NCBI GenBank assembly: GCA_937776645.1
Contig: CALMRI010000004.1
Coordinates: 57,390 to 121,389, forward strand
DNA from: an uncultured Alphaproteobacteria bacterium
GTDB lineage: Bacteria; Pseudomonadota; Alphaproteobacteria; Thalassobaculales; Thalassobaculaceae
Length of the DNA stretch: 64,000 nt
Direction of reading: 5' to 3'
Made by a program: the position numbers and the translations under genes. A model generated the notes under the pieces. It searched no databases. It saw nothing but the letters and a program-made list of their open reading frames with translations, and had not been told where the DNA came from. Position 1 is the first letter of the stretch. Every line of letters starts with the position of its first letter. Positions 50,363-59,767 of the stretch are shown here, piece after piece.

Positions 50363-52570
50363 ATGCCCCGTATCCCCATCGTCGGTTACGCTGATCGTTT
50401 CTCGCTCCAGCCGGGCGAGACCATCGAATTCAAGATTTCCAGCGGTTCGGCGGAACCCTATGCGGCGCGGCTGGTGCGGGTGATTTCCGGTGACCCCAGT
50501 CCGGAGGGGCCGGGGTTGATCGAGCAGGGCATCGCAGCCGATTTCGCGACGCATTACCCCTCGCGTTTTCAGCCGTCGCATCTCGGCTCATATATGCAAG
50601 TAACGGCGGCAGCGCCGCTGGAGGGGTTGGAGAGCTTTACCTTTGGCGCGACGATCGGGCCGACCACGCCGGATCGTGGCCAACAAGGTGTCATCGGACG
50701 CTTCGATCCCAAGACTGGCGGCGGCCTGGCTCTGGTGATCGGCCCCAATGGGGCGGCGGTTCTGGCCGGCGACGGTTCTGGCCCAATGGTTTTGACGGCG
50801 ACCGGCAAGCCGTTAGTGGCGCAGCGCTGGTATCAGGTCTGGGCAAGTTATGACGCCACGACCAGATCCTTGCGGGTCGTTCAGCAGCCGCTCGTGGCTC
50901 GGGTTGACGCCGATGACGCAGGATCGGCCGAGAGTGCCTCCGCCACGGCGCCGAGCATCCCGCCGGGTTGGCCGCTGATCGTTGCGGCGCTCGGCGCCGG
51001 GCCGGTTTCCAGCCACTATAACGGCAAGATCGAACGCCCGTTCGTGCTGAAGGGTGTTCCGGGCGATGAAGCGATCCTGGCGGTCGCATGCGGCGGCACG
51101 CATGGCGGGCTGGTTGCCGCTTGGGATTTCTCGCGAGATGTGTCCGGGCCGAATGCGCCGGATGTCGGCCCGAACGGCCTTAACGGCGCCCTAGTCAATC
51201 TGCCAACCCGGGCGGTGACGGGCGCCCGCTGGGACGGCAGTGCCTTTGACTGGACGAAAAAGCCTGAGCACTACGCCGCCGTACACTTTCACGACGACGA
51301 TCTCTATGACTGCGGCTGGGAGACTGATTTCAGTTTCACTGTCCCCAATGATTTCAAAAGCGGTGTCTACGCGGCCAAGCTGAAGACCAGCGCCGGCGAC
51401 GAGGAGATGGTACCGTTCTTCGTCACCGCTCCTAAGGGCAAGCCGCGCGCCAGGATCTGCGTGCTGATCCCGACCTTCACCTATACGGTCTATTCCAACA
51501 TCGCGCGCGGCAACACCACTGACTCCATGCGCGAGCGGATGGCGGAATGGGGCGCCAGTCCCTACAGCACCGATGATCATCCGCAGTTTGGGCTGTCGAC
51601 CTATAATTATCACTCCGACGGCAGCGGCATCGGCTATTCCTCGCGCCGCCGACCGATCATCACTATGCGCTCGAACGTGATCTCCTACCCCGAGGTGCGG
51701 GGCTCCGGCTGTCGGCATTTTCCGGCTGATAGTCATCTCTGGTACTGGTTGGAGACCAAGGGGCACGACTTCGATGTGATCACTGATGACGAGTTGCATG
51801 CCTGGGGCAAGGACGCCATCGCAGATTATGATCTGGTGATCACCTGCTCGCACCCGGAATACCATACGCTGGGCTCCCTCGACGCTTTGCAGGATTATGT
51901 AGATAGTGGCGGTCGGTTCCTCTATCTCGGCGGCAATGGGTTTTACTGGAAGGTCGCGGTCAGCGCTGGCTGGCCGGATGCGGTGGAGATCCGCCGCGGC
52001 GAGGGCGGAATTCGCGCTTGGGCCGCCGATCCGGGGGAGTATTATAACGCTTTCGATGGCACCTATGGCGGTCTTTGGCGCCGCAACGGTCGGGCGCCGC
52101 AGGTGCTGGCGGGCGTCGGCTTCTCCTCTCAGGGCGATCATGACGGCGGGCCGTATAAGCGCACACCGGCATCCTATGATCCCGAAGTGGCCTGGATATT
52201 CGAGGGGGTCGAGGGTGATTTGATAGGTGACTTCGGCTTGGCCGGCGGCGGCGCGGCGGGCTTTGAACTCGACCGGGCGGACACTCGGTTGGGCACGCCG
52301 CTTAATGCCGTGGTGCTCGCCACCTCCAGCAATCACGGCGACGGTTTCGTGCTGGTGCCGGAGGATATTCTGACCCATCACGACACTTGGCCGCATCAGC
52401 CGGTCGAGGACTTGATCCGCGCCGATATCGTCTATTTCGAGACCGCCAATGGCGGCGCGGTGTTCTCGGTCGGCTCGATCACCTTCTGCGGCGCCTTGCC
52501 GATCAACGGCGGCGACAACAATGTCTCAGCCGTGGTCGACAATGTGGTGCGGCGGTTTTTGGGGAATTGA
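50363..52570 (+). CDS. N,N-dimethylformamidase large (beta) subunit-like protein
   Basis: 735 residues, ATG 50363 after GGAGA. By memory the sequence matches the large subunit of N,N-dimethylformamidase: an N-terminal beta-rich jelly-roll segment (YADRFSLQPGETIEFKISSG), a laminin-G-like domain (SYMQVTAAAP ... GLALVIGPNG, ~80-240), and the C-terminal catalytic domain with FVTAPKGKPRARICVLIPTFTYTVYSNIARG, DDHPQFGLSTYNYHSDGSG, and DHDGGPYKRTPASYDP. The true enzyme uses a mononuclear iron held by tyrosines and needs a small subunit of ~130 residues, absent here. Homologues acting on other amides are common in alphaproteobacteria. Length normal. Confidence 0.82.
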   Translation: MPRIPIVGYADRFSLQPGETIEFKISSGSAEPYAARLVRVISGDPSPEGPGLIEQGIAADFATHYPSRFQPSHLGSYMQVTAAAPLEGLESFTFGATIGPTTPDRGQQGVIGRFDPKTGGGLALVIGPNGAAVLAGDGSGPMVLTATGKPLVAQRWYQVWASYDATTRSLRVVQQPLVARVDADDAGSAESASATAPSIPPGWPLIVAALGAGPVSSHYNGKIERPFVLKGVPGDEAILAVACGGTHGGLVAAWDFSRDVSGPNAPDVGPNGLNGALVNLPTRAVTGARWDGSAFDWTKKPEHYAAVHFHDDDLYDCGWETDFSFTVPNDFKSGVYAAKLKTSAGDEEMVPFFVTAPKGKPRARICVLIPTFTYTVYSNIARGNTTDSMRERMAEWGASPYSTDDHPQFGLSTYNYHSDGSGIGYSSRRRPIITMRSNVISYPEVRGSGCRHFPADSHLWYWLETKGHDFDVITDDELHAWGKDAIADYDLVITCSHPEYHTLGSLDALQDYVDSGGRFLYLGGNGFYWKVAVSAGWPDAVEIRRGEGGIRAWAADPGEYYNAFDGTYGGLWRRNGRAPQVLAGVGFSSQGDHDGGPYKRTPASYDPEVAWIFEGVEGDLIGDFGLAGGGAAGFELDRADTRLGTPLNAVVLATSSNHGDGFVLVPEDILTHHDTWPHQPVEDLIRADIVYFETANGGAVFSVGSITFCGALPINGGDNNVSAVVDNVVRRFLGN

Positions 52571-52620
52571 GAGATGGTAGTTGGGATGACCACTTTTTTA
52601 GAACGCGAAGCTCCCCGCCC

Positions 52621-53970
52621 TCAATCCTTCTGTGTCAGGATCTCACGCTGGGTCTTGCCCTTGTAATTGGTGCGGAACAGGCCGCGCTTCTGTAATTCCG
52701 GGACGATCAGGTCGACGAAATCCTCGATCGCTCCTGGTGAGTGGGTTGCCGAGATCATGAAGCCGTCGCCGCCGACCGCGTCGATATAGGCTTCCATCTG
52801 GTCGGCGATGCTGGTGGGGGTGCCGACGAATTGTGGCAGACTGACGCTTTGGCCGTGCCGGGCCGCCGTTTCAGCCACGGTCATGGGCGTTCCGTCGGGT
52901 TTGCGGAACCGGGTCCGCATGCGGAAAAGCTCTGGCTCCTGGCGTTCGGTCATCAGCGCGTCTGGCGGTATCTTCGAGAGATCAAAATCCAGATGCGCCG
53001 ACAAAATCGCCATCCCACCCTCCAACGGCACCAAGCTGTTGTGCTCGTCTTGTTTTTCCAGGGCTTCGGCTTCCGACGCGCCGATGATCGGCTGCATGCC
53101 GAACAGGATCTTGCAGGTGTCGGGATCGCGGCCGATATCCGCCATCTGGCCCTTGATCGAAGCGAAATAGGCGGCGGCATCGACGGCGCGAGGTTGGATG
53201 GCGAAGATCGCGTCGGCATATTTTACCGCAAAATCCTGCCCCTGGGGCGAGGTCCCGGCCTGCAGGATAGCCGGGCCGTTCTGGGGTGAGCGGATAACGT
53301 TCAACGGGCCGCGCGACTTAAAGAACCGACCTTCATGCTCGATCCGATGCACCTTGTCGGGATCGGCGAAGATCGCGTTCTCGCGGTCCATCACCACCGC
53401 GTCCTCGTCCCAGGAATGCCAGAGCTTTTGGCAAACCTCCATGAACTCATGCGCCCGATCATAGCGGGTGCCAGGGGGCTGGCGCTCCTCACCGTAATTG
53501 GCGGCCTGATTGCTGTTGATCGAGGTGACGACGTTCCAGCCGGCCCGGCCCTCGGTCAGATGATCCAGAGAGGCCCAGAGGCGGGCGGCGTAGAAGGGGT
53601 GGCTGTGGCTGACGGAGAAGGTCGAGGCGACGCCGATCCGCTTGGTCACCGCCGCCATGAAGGACAGCAGCGGGATCGGGTCGTGTTCTGGCGCCTGGGT
53701 GGCGTTTCGCAATGCCGGCCCCATGCTACCGCCGAAGGTGTCGGCGATGTAGTTCAAGTCGGCGAAGAAGACGGTGTCGAACAAGCCGCGCTCGCAGACC
53801 TTGGCGATGTGTTGATACAGTTCCGGGCGACTCCAATCATAGCCGGCCTTAGCGGTCTCCGGATGCCGCCACATGGCGAGACTGTGATAGGTCGGGCCGT
53901 GCACCAGAAATTGGGCGAGGTGCATCTTCTGCTTGGGTTTGGACTTGGTTTTCTTCGTTGATTCGGCCAT
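52621..53970 (-). CDS. LLM-class flavin-dependent monooxygenase (NtaA/SnaA/DszA group)
   Basis: 449 residues. Group marks: MHLAQFLVHGPTYHSLAMWRHP near the N-terminus, GLFDTVFFADLN, GVASTFSVSHSHPFYAARLWASLDHLTEGRAGWNVVTSINSN (~93-135), EFMEVCQKLWHSWDEDA and QAGTSPQGQDFA (~235). These two-component enzymes take FMNH2 from a separate reductase and oxidise C-N or C-S bonds, as in nitrilotriacetate or dibenzothiophene sulfone. No flavin reductase is adjacent. Convergent with the dimethylformamidase-like gene; both could act on xenobiotic-like or osmolyte amides, an inference only. Confidence 0.9.
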   Translation of the reverse strand: MAESTKKTKSKPKQKMHLAQFLVHGPTYHSLAMWRHPETAKAGYDWSRPELYQHIAKVCERGLFDTVFFADLNYIADTFGGSMGPALRNATQAPEHDPIPLLSFMAAVTKRIGVASTFSVSHSHPFYAARLWASLDHLTEGRAGWNVVTSINSNQAANYGEERQPPGTRYDRAHEFMEVCQKLWHSWDEDAVVMDRENAIFADPDKVHRIEHEGRFFKSRGPLNVIRSPQNGPAILQAGTSPQGQDFAVKYADAIFAIQPRAVDAAAYFASIKGQMADIGRDPDTCKILFGMQPIIGASEAEALEKQDEHNSLVPLEGGMAILSAHLDFDLSKIPPDALMTERQEPELFRMRTRFRKPDGTPMTVAETAARHGQSVSLPQFVGTPTSIADQMEAYIDAVGGDGFMISATHSPGAIEDFVDLIVPELQKRGLFRTNYKGKTQREILTQKD

Positions 53971-54025
53971 GGAGTGGGTCCGCTACACAAGGGTTACTGT
54001 TGATAATCTGTGACTTATAGTTAGG

Positions 54026-55063
54026 TCAATAAGAAGGGTTTATCCGTAGCCATTTCATCCGGTCACCGCTCTCGATGACGATATTGATGACTTTTTCGCC
54101 GCGCAGGATTTTAAGTGGCACCTCGACCCCAACCCTGCCAAGCCCCCAGAGTAAGCGGAAAAAGCGGTCCATTTCCCGTACCGGCTGTTCCGCCACGCCT
54201 AGCATGACATCACCACGTCTGACCCCCGCCGCCTCGGCCGGGCTGTCGGTGGCGACCCGGTTCACCACCAGCACGCCGTTAACCTCGACCGGATAGACAC
54301 CGATCCACGGCCGTGGAGGCTCGCTTGAGCGTCCGAACGTCAGGAGGTCCGCGAGGATCGGCTTAAGCAGGTCGATCGGTATGAACAGATTACCCGGCGG
54401 ACCACTCCCGTCGCCAATGAGATCGCGGATGACTAGAGAGCCGACACCCAGCAATTTGCCGTCTTGGCCAAATAACCCGGCGCCTTGATGGGCGGGCAGC
54501 GGCGGAGTGGTAAAAATCCCGCTTTCCAGAAGATAATCCCAGGCGGCGGCGAAGGGGCGGCGGCTGAGCACCAGCGCCATGGTTGCGTGGTTGTTACCAC
54601 CAGTGGAGGCGGCGACCACGTAATCCGCTTCCGCGAGCTCCGCTGATTTACCCAGCTTCGCGGCCTTTACTCCTAACGGTTTCTGAGCCTTGAGAAGGCC
54701 GAACCCGCTGGCATGGTCATAGGCCACAAACTCCGCCGGGACCGGCTTGCCGCCTGCCGCAGCAACCTGCAGGGCGCTGGCTTCAAGAATGAGGTAGCCA
54801 ATGGTCAGAACCAGACCATCATCGCCGATCAGGATGCCGCTGCCCGTGCGCTCGGTCCCAAGAATTGGCGCAGTCCGGGCATTGATGGGAACTGAACTCA
54901 TGACCTCGACCACCGATTGCAGGGGATCGAATGCTTCGGTGGCTTTGGCGCTCCGAGGCGCTATGCTGCAAGTTAGGGCCAAGAAAAAGACGAAGACGGA
55001 CAAACCAAACAACCTTGGCAACGCGGCCTTTCGGTGGCTCAATAGTCCGAAAAACCTTTGCAT
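54026..55063 (-). CDS. Secreted HtrA-like PDZ protein lacking the protease triad
   Basis: 345 residues: membrane/signal segment at about 15-40 (RLFGLSVFVFFLALTCSIAP, cleavage near AKA-TEA), a trypsin-like double barrel (~50-235) and a PDZ domain (~250-335, PWIGVYPVEVNGVLVVNRVATDSPAEAAGVRRGD). The protease motifs are lost: where HtrA has LTNNHVV it reads LTIGYLI (His to Tyr), where it has TDLALLK it reads SGFGLLK (Asp to Gly), and where GNSGGPLF it reads AHQGAGLF (no Ser). Fold and length are otherwise intact. It is therefore a periplasmic pseudoprotease, perhaps a chaperone or peptide binder. Stands alone between convergent and divergent genes. Confidence 0.82.
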   Translation of the reverse strand: MQRFFGLLSHRKAALPRLFGLSVFVFFLALTCSIAPRSAKATEAFDPLQSVVEVMSSVPINARTAPILGTERTGSGILIGDDGLVLTIGYLILEASALQVAAAGGKPVPAEFVAYDHASGFGLLKAQKPLGVKAAKLGKSAELAEADYVVAASTGGNNHATMALVLSRRPFAAAWDYLLESGIFTTPPLPAHQGAGLFGQDGKLLGVGSLVIRDLIGDGSGPPGNLFIPIDLLKPILADLLTFGRSSEPPRPWIGVYPVEVNGVLVVNRVATDSPAEAAGVRRGDVMLGVAEQPVREMDRFFRLLWGLGRVGVEVPLKILRGEKVINIVIESGDRMKWLRINPSY

Positions 55064-55254
55064 GTCTGTTTCCTAGACAATGGGGAATTGAAGTAAGCGT
55101 AAGGCTGGGCCAGCGACAACCCAAGCGTTTTAAGGACCGCTGTGGACGCGGGATACACACGATCCCGCGATTTGTGTTAATGTCTAAAGACCCGGCGTTC
55201 TCCTTGGGCTATCCGAACCACCTTGACTCGTTGACGAATGGCGTTGCTGGAAGA

Positions 55255-56232
55255 TCAGGCGCAACCCGGGTCGTCTTCTGACCATCTTTGAAATGAGTTT
55301 GGCGGGCTATCGATAATGCGCTGGCGCGCGGCTTGCCATAGGCCCGCCCAGGCGCGTGGGTCACGAAGTTCGCTCTCGGGGGCCGCACGGTCGCGGGCAA
55401 CGAAATCGGGAAACCAGGGCCGACCAGTCGCTTGCCCCGTTGGGTTATAGCGGAGATCCAGGCTCCATCTGATGTCGTCGCTTTGATTGGGCAGGGAGGC
55501 ATGCATCGTGAGTTTGTTGAGGAACACCACATCGCCAGGTTGGGTTTCCAAGGCAACACGTGTATCACCGACTAGGCGATCCGGGATGGCTTGGCGGCTG
55601 TAATTGGCGCGGTTATCGTGGCAATGCAGCGCGAGGCCGTTCTTGTGACTTCCCGGCGCGACCAGAAGGCAGCCGTTGTGCCTGTTCGCGTTGGTCACCG
55701 CGATCCAGACGGTTAGCATGTCGGTTTTGTCGGCGTCCTGGGTGACGGTGCCCTGATCCTGATGCCAGACGGTGGTGGCCATCTCGGCGACAATCGTCCC
55801 GTGATCTTCCAAATGCCGCGCTGGCGGCTTCACGCGGGTATGTTGGGTCGGATTGGAGGTAATTCGGGGACCGATGAAACATTCCACCGCGTCCAAAAGC
55901 CGGGCATTGCGCAACAGTTGAAAGACGGCGGGACCGCAATGCATCGGAGTGTTCTCGGTCACGCCTTTCTGGGGCAGGGAGATGTCGAGATATTTGTGCA
56001 GTTCGCCGCTGCTTTCCTCGATGATCCGCGCGGCACGGCGACCGAAGGGCAGGTCGGCGTAAGCCGACGCGATCCGTCCGCGCTCTACCAAATCCGCGGC
56101 CGCCCGATCCAGTACTTCGGAATATTCCATGAGCAGCGGGGCGAGATCGGCCTTCGGATCAAGCAAGCCTCTGACTAACAGATACCCATCCGCTTCAAAC
56201 CGCTTCATATCGGCGTTATCGATAGCCGTCAT
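55255..56232 (-). CDS. Phytanoyl-CoA dioxygenase (PhyH) family protein
   Basis: 325 residues from ATG 56232 (MTAIDNADMKRFEADGYLLV), preceded by AGGA; 24 earlier codons are not used. Iron motif H157-Q-D159 in TVWHQDQGTV, LLVAPGSHKNG, the distal His in LNKLTMHASLPNQSDDIRWSLDLRY (~235) with Arg about 10 residues on. Longer and different from the PhyH at 48.5 kb, so not a local duplication. Substrate unknown. Downstream 190 bases separate it from the PDZ gene start, which faces the same way. Confidence 0.88.
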   Translation of the reverse strand: MTAIDNADMKRFEADGYLLVRGLLDPKADLAPLLMEYSEVLDRAAADLVERGRIASAYADLPFGRRAARIIEESSGELHKYLDISLPQKGVTENTPMHCGPAVFQLLRNARLLDAVECFIGPRITSNPTQHTRVKPPARHLEDHGTIVAEMATTVWHQDQGTVTQDADKTDMLTVWIAVTNANRHNGCLLVAPGSHKNGLALHCHDNRANYSRQAIPDRLVGDTRVALETQPGDVVFLNKLTMHASLPNQSDDIRWSLDLRYNPTGQATGRPWFPDFVARDRAAPESELRDPRAWAGLWQAARQRIIDSPPNSFQRWSEDDPGCA

Positions 56233-56534
56233 TTTCCTGTCCGAGTGGGTTTGGTTGCCAAGCCTAGCCCAGATTGATCCTTGGACGATAGGCAGTCTCG
56301 TCATCGGCTTCGGTGGTGCCCAAGGGGGCGATCTGGTGAGCGCATAGGTTGTGTTGATTCGACCTGTCTTGTAACGTCACCACGGCAGCCTGGTTATTCG
56401 GGTGTTTTTCGTGGCCACTGAATCGGGTAGCGCCCCCAATTTCAGACCTCCGACCCCTGATCGGGCGGAACGATTTGACCGTGCTCGATCAAGCCGCTGG
56501 TATCCGAGGTTAGCGCCGATTACTCTTCCGCGCT

Positions 56535-57224
56535 ATGAACGATCAACCCCCCATTGCATTAACCCGAGAGGCGATCCTTTCAGGCAAAATTCATGACATG
56601 ATCAAGCGTCACGCTTCCCCCTTCGAAATGCGCACGGAGGCGGAACGCACCGCCTCCCTGGACGCGATGTTCGTTGGCGAGCCGATTCGCGAGGATGTCT
56701 GGTTGTTCGCCTATGGGTCACTGATTTGGAATCCAGCGATTTATTTCACCGAGCAACGCTGTGTCACGGTACGTGGTTATCACCGAAAATTTTGCCTTGA
56801 GGTTCATCTCGGACGCGGCAGCCCGGAGGCGCCGGGGCTGATGCTTGGGCTCGATCGTGGCGGCTCCTGTCGCGGCGTCGCCCTGCGGATCCCCGCGGCG
56901 CGGGCGAGGGAGGAACTGGAGGTTGTCTGGCAGCGCGAAATGGTTGGCACTGCTTATACCGCCAGATGGTTGCGCGCGGCTGGCAATGGTGAAGCAATCC
57001 GGGCGATTGGGTTCGTGGTCGACCGAACCCATGACCGGTATGTCGGCGGGATGGAAGAGCTACAAGCGGCCGCGCTCATCGCTGACGCCAGTGGATTTCT
57101 TGGCCCCTGCGCGGATTATCTGCACCAGACGTCCAGCCATCTAACAAAACTTGGAATTCCGGATTCTGGGCTACTCCGCCTGCAGGCCCTGGTGGGCAAG
57201 ATTAGGCGCGAAACGGCGGCCTGA
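56535..57224 (+). CDS. chaC: Gamma-glutamylcyclotransferase (ChaC-like)
   Basis: 229 residues. ChaC fold: LFAYGSLIWNPAIYF with the YGSL substrate loop at residues 60-63, RKFCLEVHLGRGSPEAPGLMLGLDRGGSCRGVALRI, and YVGGMEELQAAALI near the C-terminus where the catalytic Glu region lies. Expected to split glutathione (gamma-glutamyl peptides) into 5-oxoproline and Cys-Gly, in the cytoplasm. ATG 56535; the N-terminal ~45 residues before the domain are charged and variable. Stands alone. Confidence 0.88.
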   Translation: MNDQPPIALTREAILSGKIHDMIKRHASPFEMRTEAERTASLDAMFVGEPIREDVWLFAYGSLIWNPAIYFTEQRCVTVRGYHRKFCLEVHLGRGSPEAPGLMLGLDRGGSCRGVALRIPAARAREELEVVWQREMVGTAYTARWLRAAGNGEAIRAIGFVVDRTHDRYVGGMEELQAAALIADASGFLGPCADYLHQTSSHLTKLGIPDSGLLRLQALVGKIRRETAA

Positions 57225-57461
57225 TCGCAAACCCGGTATTGCACCTAACCACGCCGGTGGGTAGCCGTGATGCTGGGCATTCTCTAGAACAGCGCGTGGT
57301 CGCTATAATTGTTCGACTAGCAAGCTTTTCATACCGAACGTAGCCATTGATTGCAGGAATTACCGGCCTTGACGACCGTGCAGGTGAACCCATCGTAAAA
57401 GGGTTCACAAGAGAGCCCTTAGACAGCGATCGTTGCGGTGGTGCGGTGCGGCCAGTTGCTG

Positions 57462-57832
57462 ATGTTAGAACGCAACCAGCCGTTAACGCTGGTTTTCAAT
57501 GTGGTTATTGCAGCGGTTTACGGATTGGCGGTCTGGCACGGCGGCTATGGTCTGGGCGTGTTTTGGTGGGTTGGTGCGATCTATTTAGTCACGGCGATAC
57601 GGATGGGAATATATCTTCGATCACGCAGGACCGGCGGCGCGCAAGAACGGCCGGCCTGGGCCCTGAGGAGTTTCGTCGGCGGGTTGCTGGCGGCGGACTT
57701 GGTTTGGGGCATTGTGGCGATGATGCTCACCGAGACCGCCGATACTTTCGTGGTCGGCAGCTCAAGCTTTTTTGTCACCGCCAAGTTGCTCGAGGCGTCT
57801 TTCTGCGGCGTGATGTGTCCCCCGGATAAGCT
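57462..57832 (+). pseudogene. N-terminal membrane domain fragment, probably of a truncated sensor protein
   Basis: From ATG 57462 the frame reads MLERNQPLTLVFNVVIAAVY with two close membrane helices (to ~40), SRRTGGAQERPAWALRSFVG, and a further hydrophobic segment GGLLAADLVWGIVAMML. This resembles the MASE-type membrane input domain of GGDEF or histidine kinase proteins. The frame then runs into the antisense of the GMC gene and ends at 57980 without an output domain, so the gene is cut at about 57830. I cannot name the family. Confidence 0.5.
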
Positions 57833-59428
57833 TCAAGCCGCCGCGTCTTCGAGGATCATGTCTGATGCCTTTTCGCCAATCATTATGCAGGCGGCGTTGG
57901 TATTACCGGAGACAACCGTTGGCATGATCGAGGCATCGGCGACCCGCAAGCCCGACAGGCCGTGCACGCGCAACCGCTGATCAACCACGGCCAAAGGGTC
58001 GCTGCCCATGCGGCAGGTGCTGGTCGGGTGCCAGTTAGATTGCATGATGTCCCGGGCCGCGTCGAGCAATTGATCTTCTGTTTGCACGTCCTTGCCGGGG
58101 GTCAGTTCAACGCCGCGCAATGCATCCATCGCCGGCGCTTCCATCAGCTGCCGACAAAGCTGCATGGCCAGCACGGCGGTGCGCCGGTCGCCCTCGGTTT
58201 GCAGCAGGTTGTGGAAGATCGCCGGCGCCTCGCGCGGATTGGCCGACTGGCAATGCACCCAGCCCCGGCTTTCTGGGCGCAGAAGGGTCACGCCCATGGT
58301 CACGCCGGGCAGGGAATCCAGCTGCCGCGCCTCTAAGTTTTCATAGGAGCCGGGGAACACCTGGAATTGTACATCCGGCGTTGCCAGTTCTTCACGGGTG
58401 CGGGCGAAGGCACTGATCGGCAGGGTCGGCATACTAAGTACGCCGGTCCGGCTAAACATATAACGCAGCGCCGATCGCACGGCGCGCCAGCCGTGGACTT
58501 GCTCGTTAAACGTTACATGCTGAGTGATGCGCCAGCGCATGCGGACGATCTGATGGTCTTGCAGGTCATGGCCGACCCCGGCCAGATCGTGAACCACCGG
58601 GATGCCGAGGTCCCGCAGCCGGTCCGGTTGGCCTACCCCGGAAAGCTCCAGCAGTTGCGGTGAGTTGAAAGCGCCGCCACACAGCACGATTTCACGCCCG
58701 GCTCTCGCCTCCTGGGGGTGATCGTCGATCGTATAAGCTACGCCAACGGCGCGGGTGCCTTCGAACAATACCTTCGAAGCAAGCGCCCCAGTTTCCACAT
58801 GCAGATTGGCCCGGCCGCGCGCCGGCGCAAGAAAGGCGACAGCGGTACTGTTGCGCCGACCGTTGCGGATCGTCGCCTGATGGTAGCCGATCCCTTCCTG
58901 CACCTGTCCGTTGATATCATCGTTGCGCGGGATGCCGATCTGCCCGCCTGCCTCGATCAGCGCATCACATAACCGGTTTGGCTCGGAGACATCAGAGACC
59001 GAGAGCGGCCCGCCGACACCGTGCTGTGCGCTGGCTCCGCGACTGTTGTTCTCGGATCGTTTGAAGTAGGGGAGTACATCCTCGTGCGACCAACCGCGGT
59101 TACCAAGCTGCGCCCAATGGTCGAAATCCTCAACCTGACCTCGCACATAGACCATGCCGTTGATCGAGCTTGACCCGCCGAGCACCTTGCCGCGCGGCAG
59201 CAGGTATGACTGGCCCCGGCAATACGGCTCTGGCTCGCTTTGGTAGCACCAGTTGACGCTAGGATTGTTGACGTTCTTGCCAAAGCCAAGCGGCACATGG
59301 ATCCAAAAATTACTATCCTTCGGCCCCGCCTCGAGCAGCAGCACCTGGTTCGCTGGATTGGCTGACAGCCGGTTGGCGAGCACACAACCGGCGGACCCGG
59401 CCCCAACGACGATGTAATCGTAATCCAT
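57833..59428 (-). CDS. GMC family oxidoreductase (choline dehydrogenase-like)
   Basis: 531 residues from ATG 59428 (MDYDYIVVGAGSAGCVLANR), with GGAGAG about 7 bases upstream. FAD GxGxxG at 8-13, GMC signature 1 in RGKVLGGSSSINGMVYVRG (~79-97), GMC signature 2 in GGAFNSPQLLELSGVG (~260), active-site His in SNWHPTSTCRMG (~470) and Asn in SGNTNAACIMIGE (~510). Oxidises an alcohol with FAD, passing electrons to a quinone or O2. Close in style to BetA-like alcohol dehydrogenases but without a neighbouring betaine aldehyde dehydrogenase. Substrate unknown. Confidence 0.92.
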   Translation of the reverse strand: MDYDYIVVGAGSAGCVLANRLSANPANQVLLLEAGPKDSNFWIHVPLGFGKNVNNPSVNWCYQSEPEPYCRGQSYLLPRGKVLGGSSSINGMVYVRGQVEDFDHWAQLGNRGWSHEDVLPYFKRSENNSRGASAQHGVGGPLSVSDVSEPNRLCDALIEAGGQIGIPRNDDINGQVQEGIGYHQATIRNGRRNSTAVAFLAPARGRANLHVETGALASKVLFEGTRAVGVAYTIDDHPQEARAGREIVLCGGAFNSPQLLELSGVGQPDRLRDLGIPVVHDLAGVGHDLQDHQIVRMRWRITQHVTFNEQVHGWRAVRSALRYMFSRTGVLSMPTLPISAFARTREELATPDVQFQVFPGSYENLEARQLDSLPGVTMGVTLLRPESRGWVHCQSANPREAPAIFHNLLQTEGDRRTAVLAMQLCRQLMEAPAMDALRGVELTPGKDVQTEDQLLDAARDIMQSNWHPTSTCRMGSDPLAVVDQRLRVHGLSGLRVADASIMPTVVSGNTNAACIMIGEKASDMILEDAAA

Positions 59429-59767
59429 CGGGTCTCTCCGGTGAGCACTAGGGATCGGCGCGGCGCGCATGATGGGTGAATTTGCGAAATATTGCTATCA
59501 GCAGGGTGATGGTGGCAGGGCGGCGGAGCATGTCCGGAGCCGACCGCTTTGATCAACCCTATCTCTGCCTGCCCATGCCGAGCGGCGCGATGCGTTTGAG
59601 CGGCCGTTCGGGATCTGAACATGAAATGTCCGTTGTTGGATGCCGTGCCGCCGCCATCACTGGCGTGATGCGTGGCGTTGCGATGTGGATTAGCCTGCAG
59701 CGGCGGTCACTATCTTTGTATTCTCCATAGTAATTCCGGCTGCTCATATCATTGGGAGGGCATACGC
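59429..59767. other. Divergent intergenic region between GMC and D-aminoacylase genes
   Basis: About 340 bases without a credible gene on either strand. It must hold the promoters of both neighbours. An AT-richer stretch with TATCTTTGTATTC lies near 59712 and a GGGAGGG ribosome site at 59754-59760. No palindrome of note was found. Confidence 0.4.

Noticed and set aside
51191..52396. 401-codon minus-strand open frame
   Set aside because: Fully antisense to the dimethylformamidase-like gene, whose frame has strong family motifs; the long open frame results from GC-rich codon periodicity.
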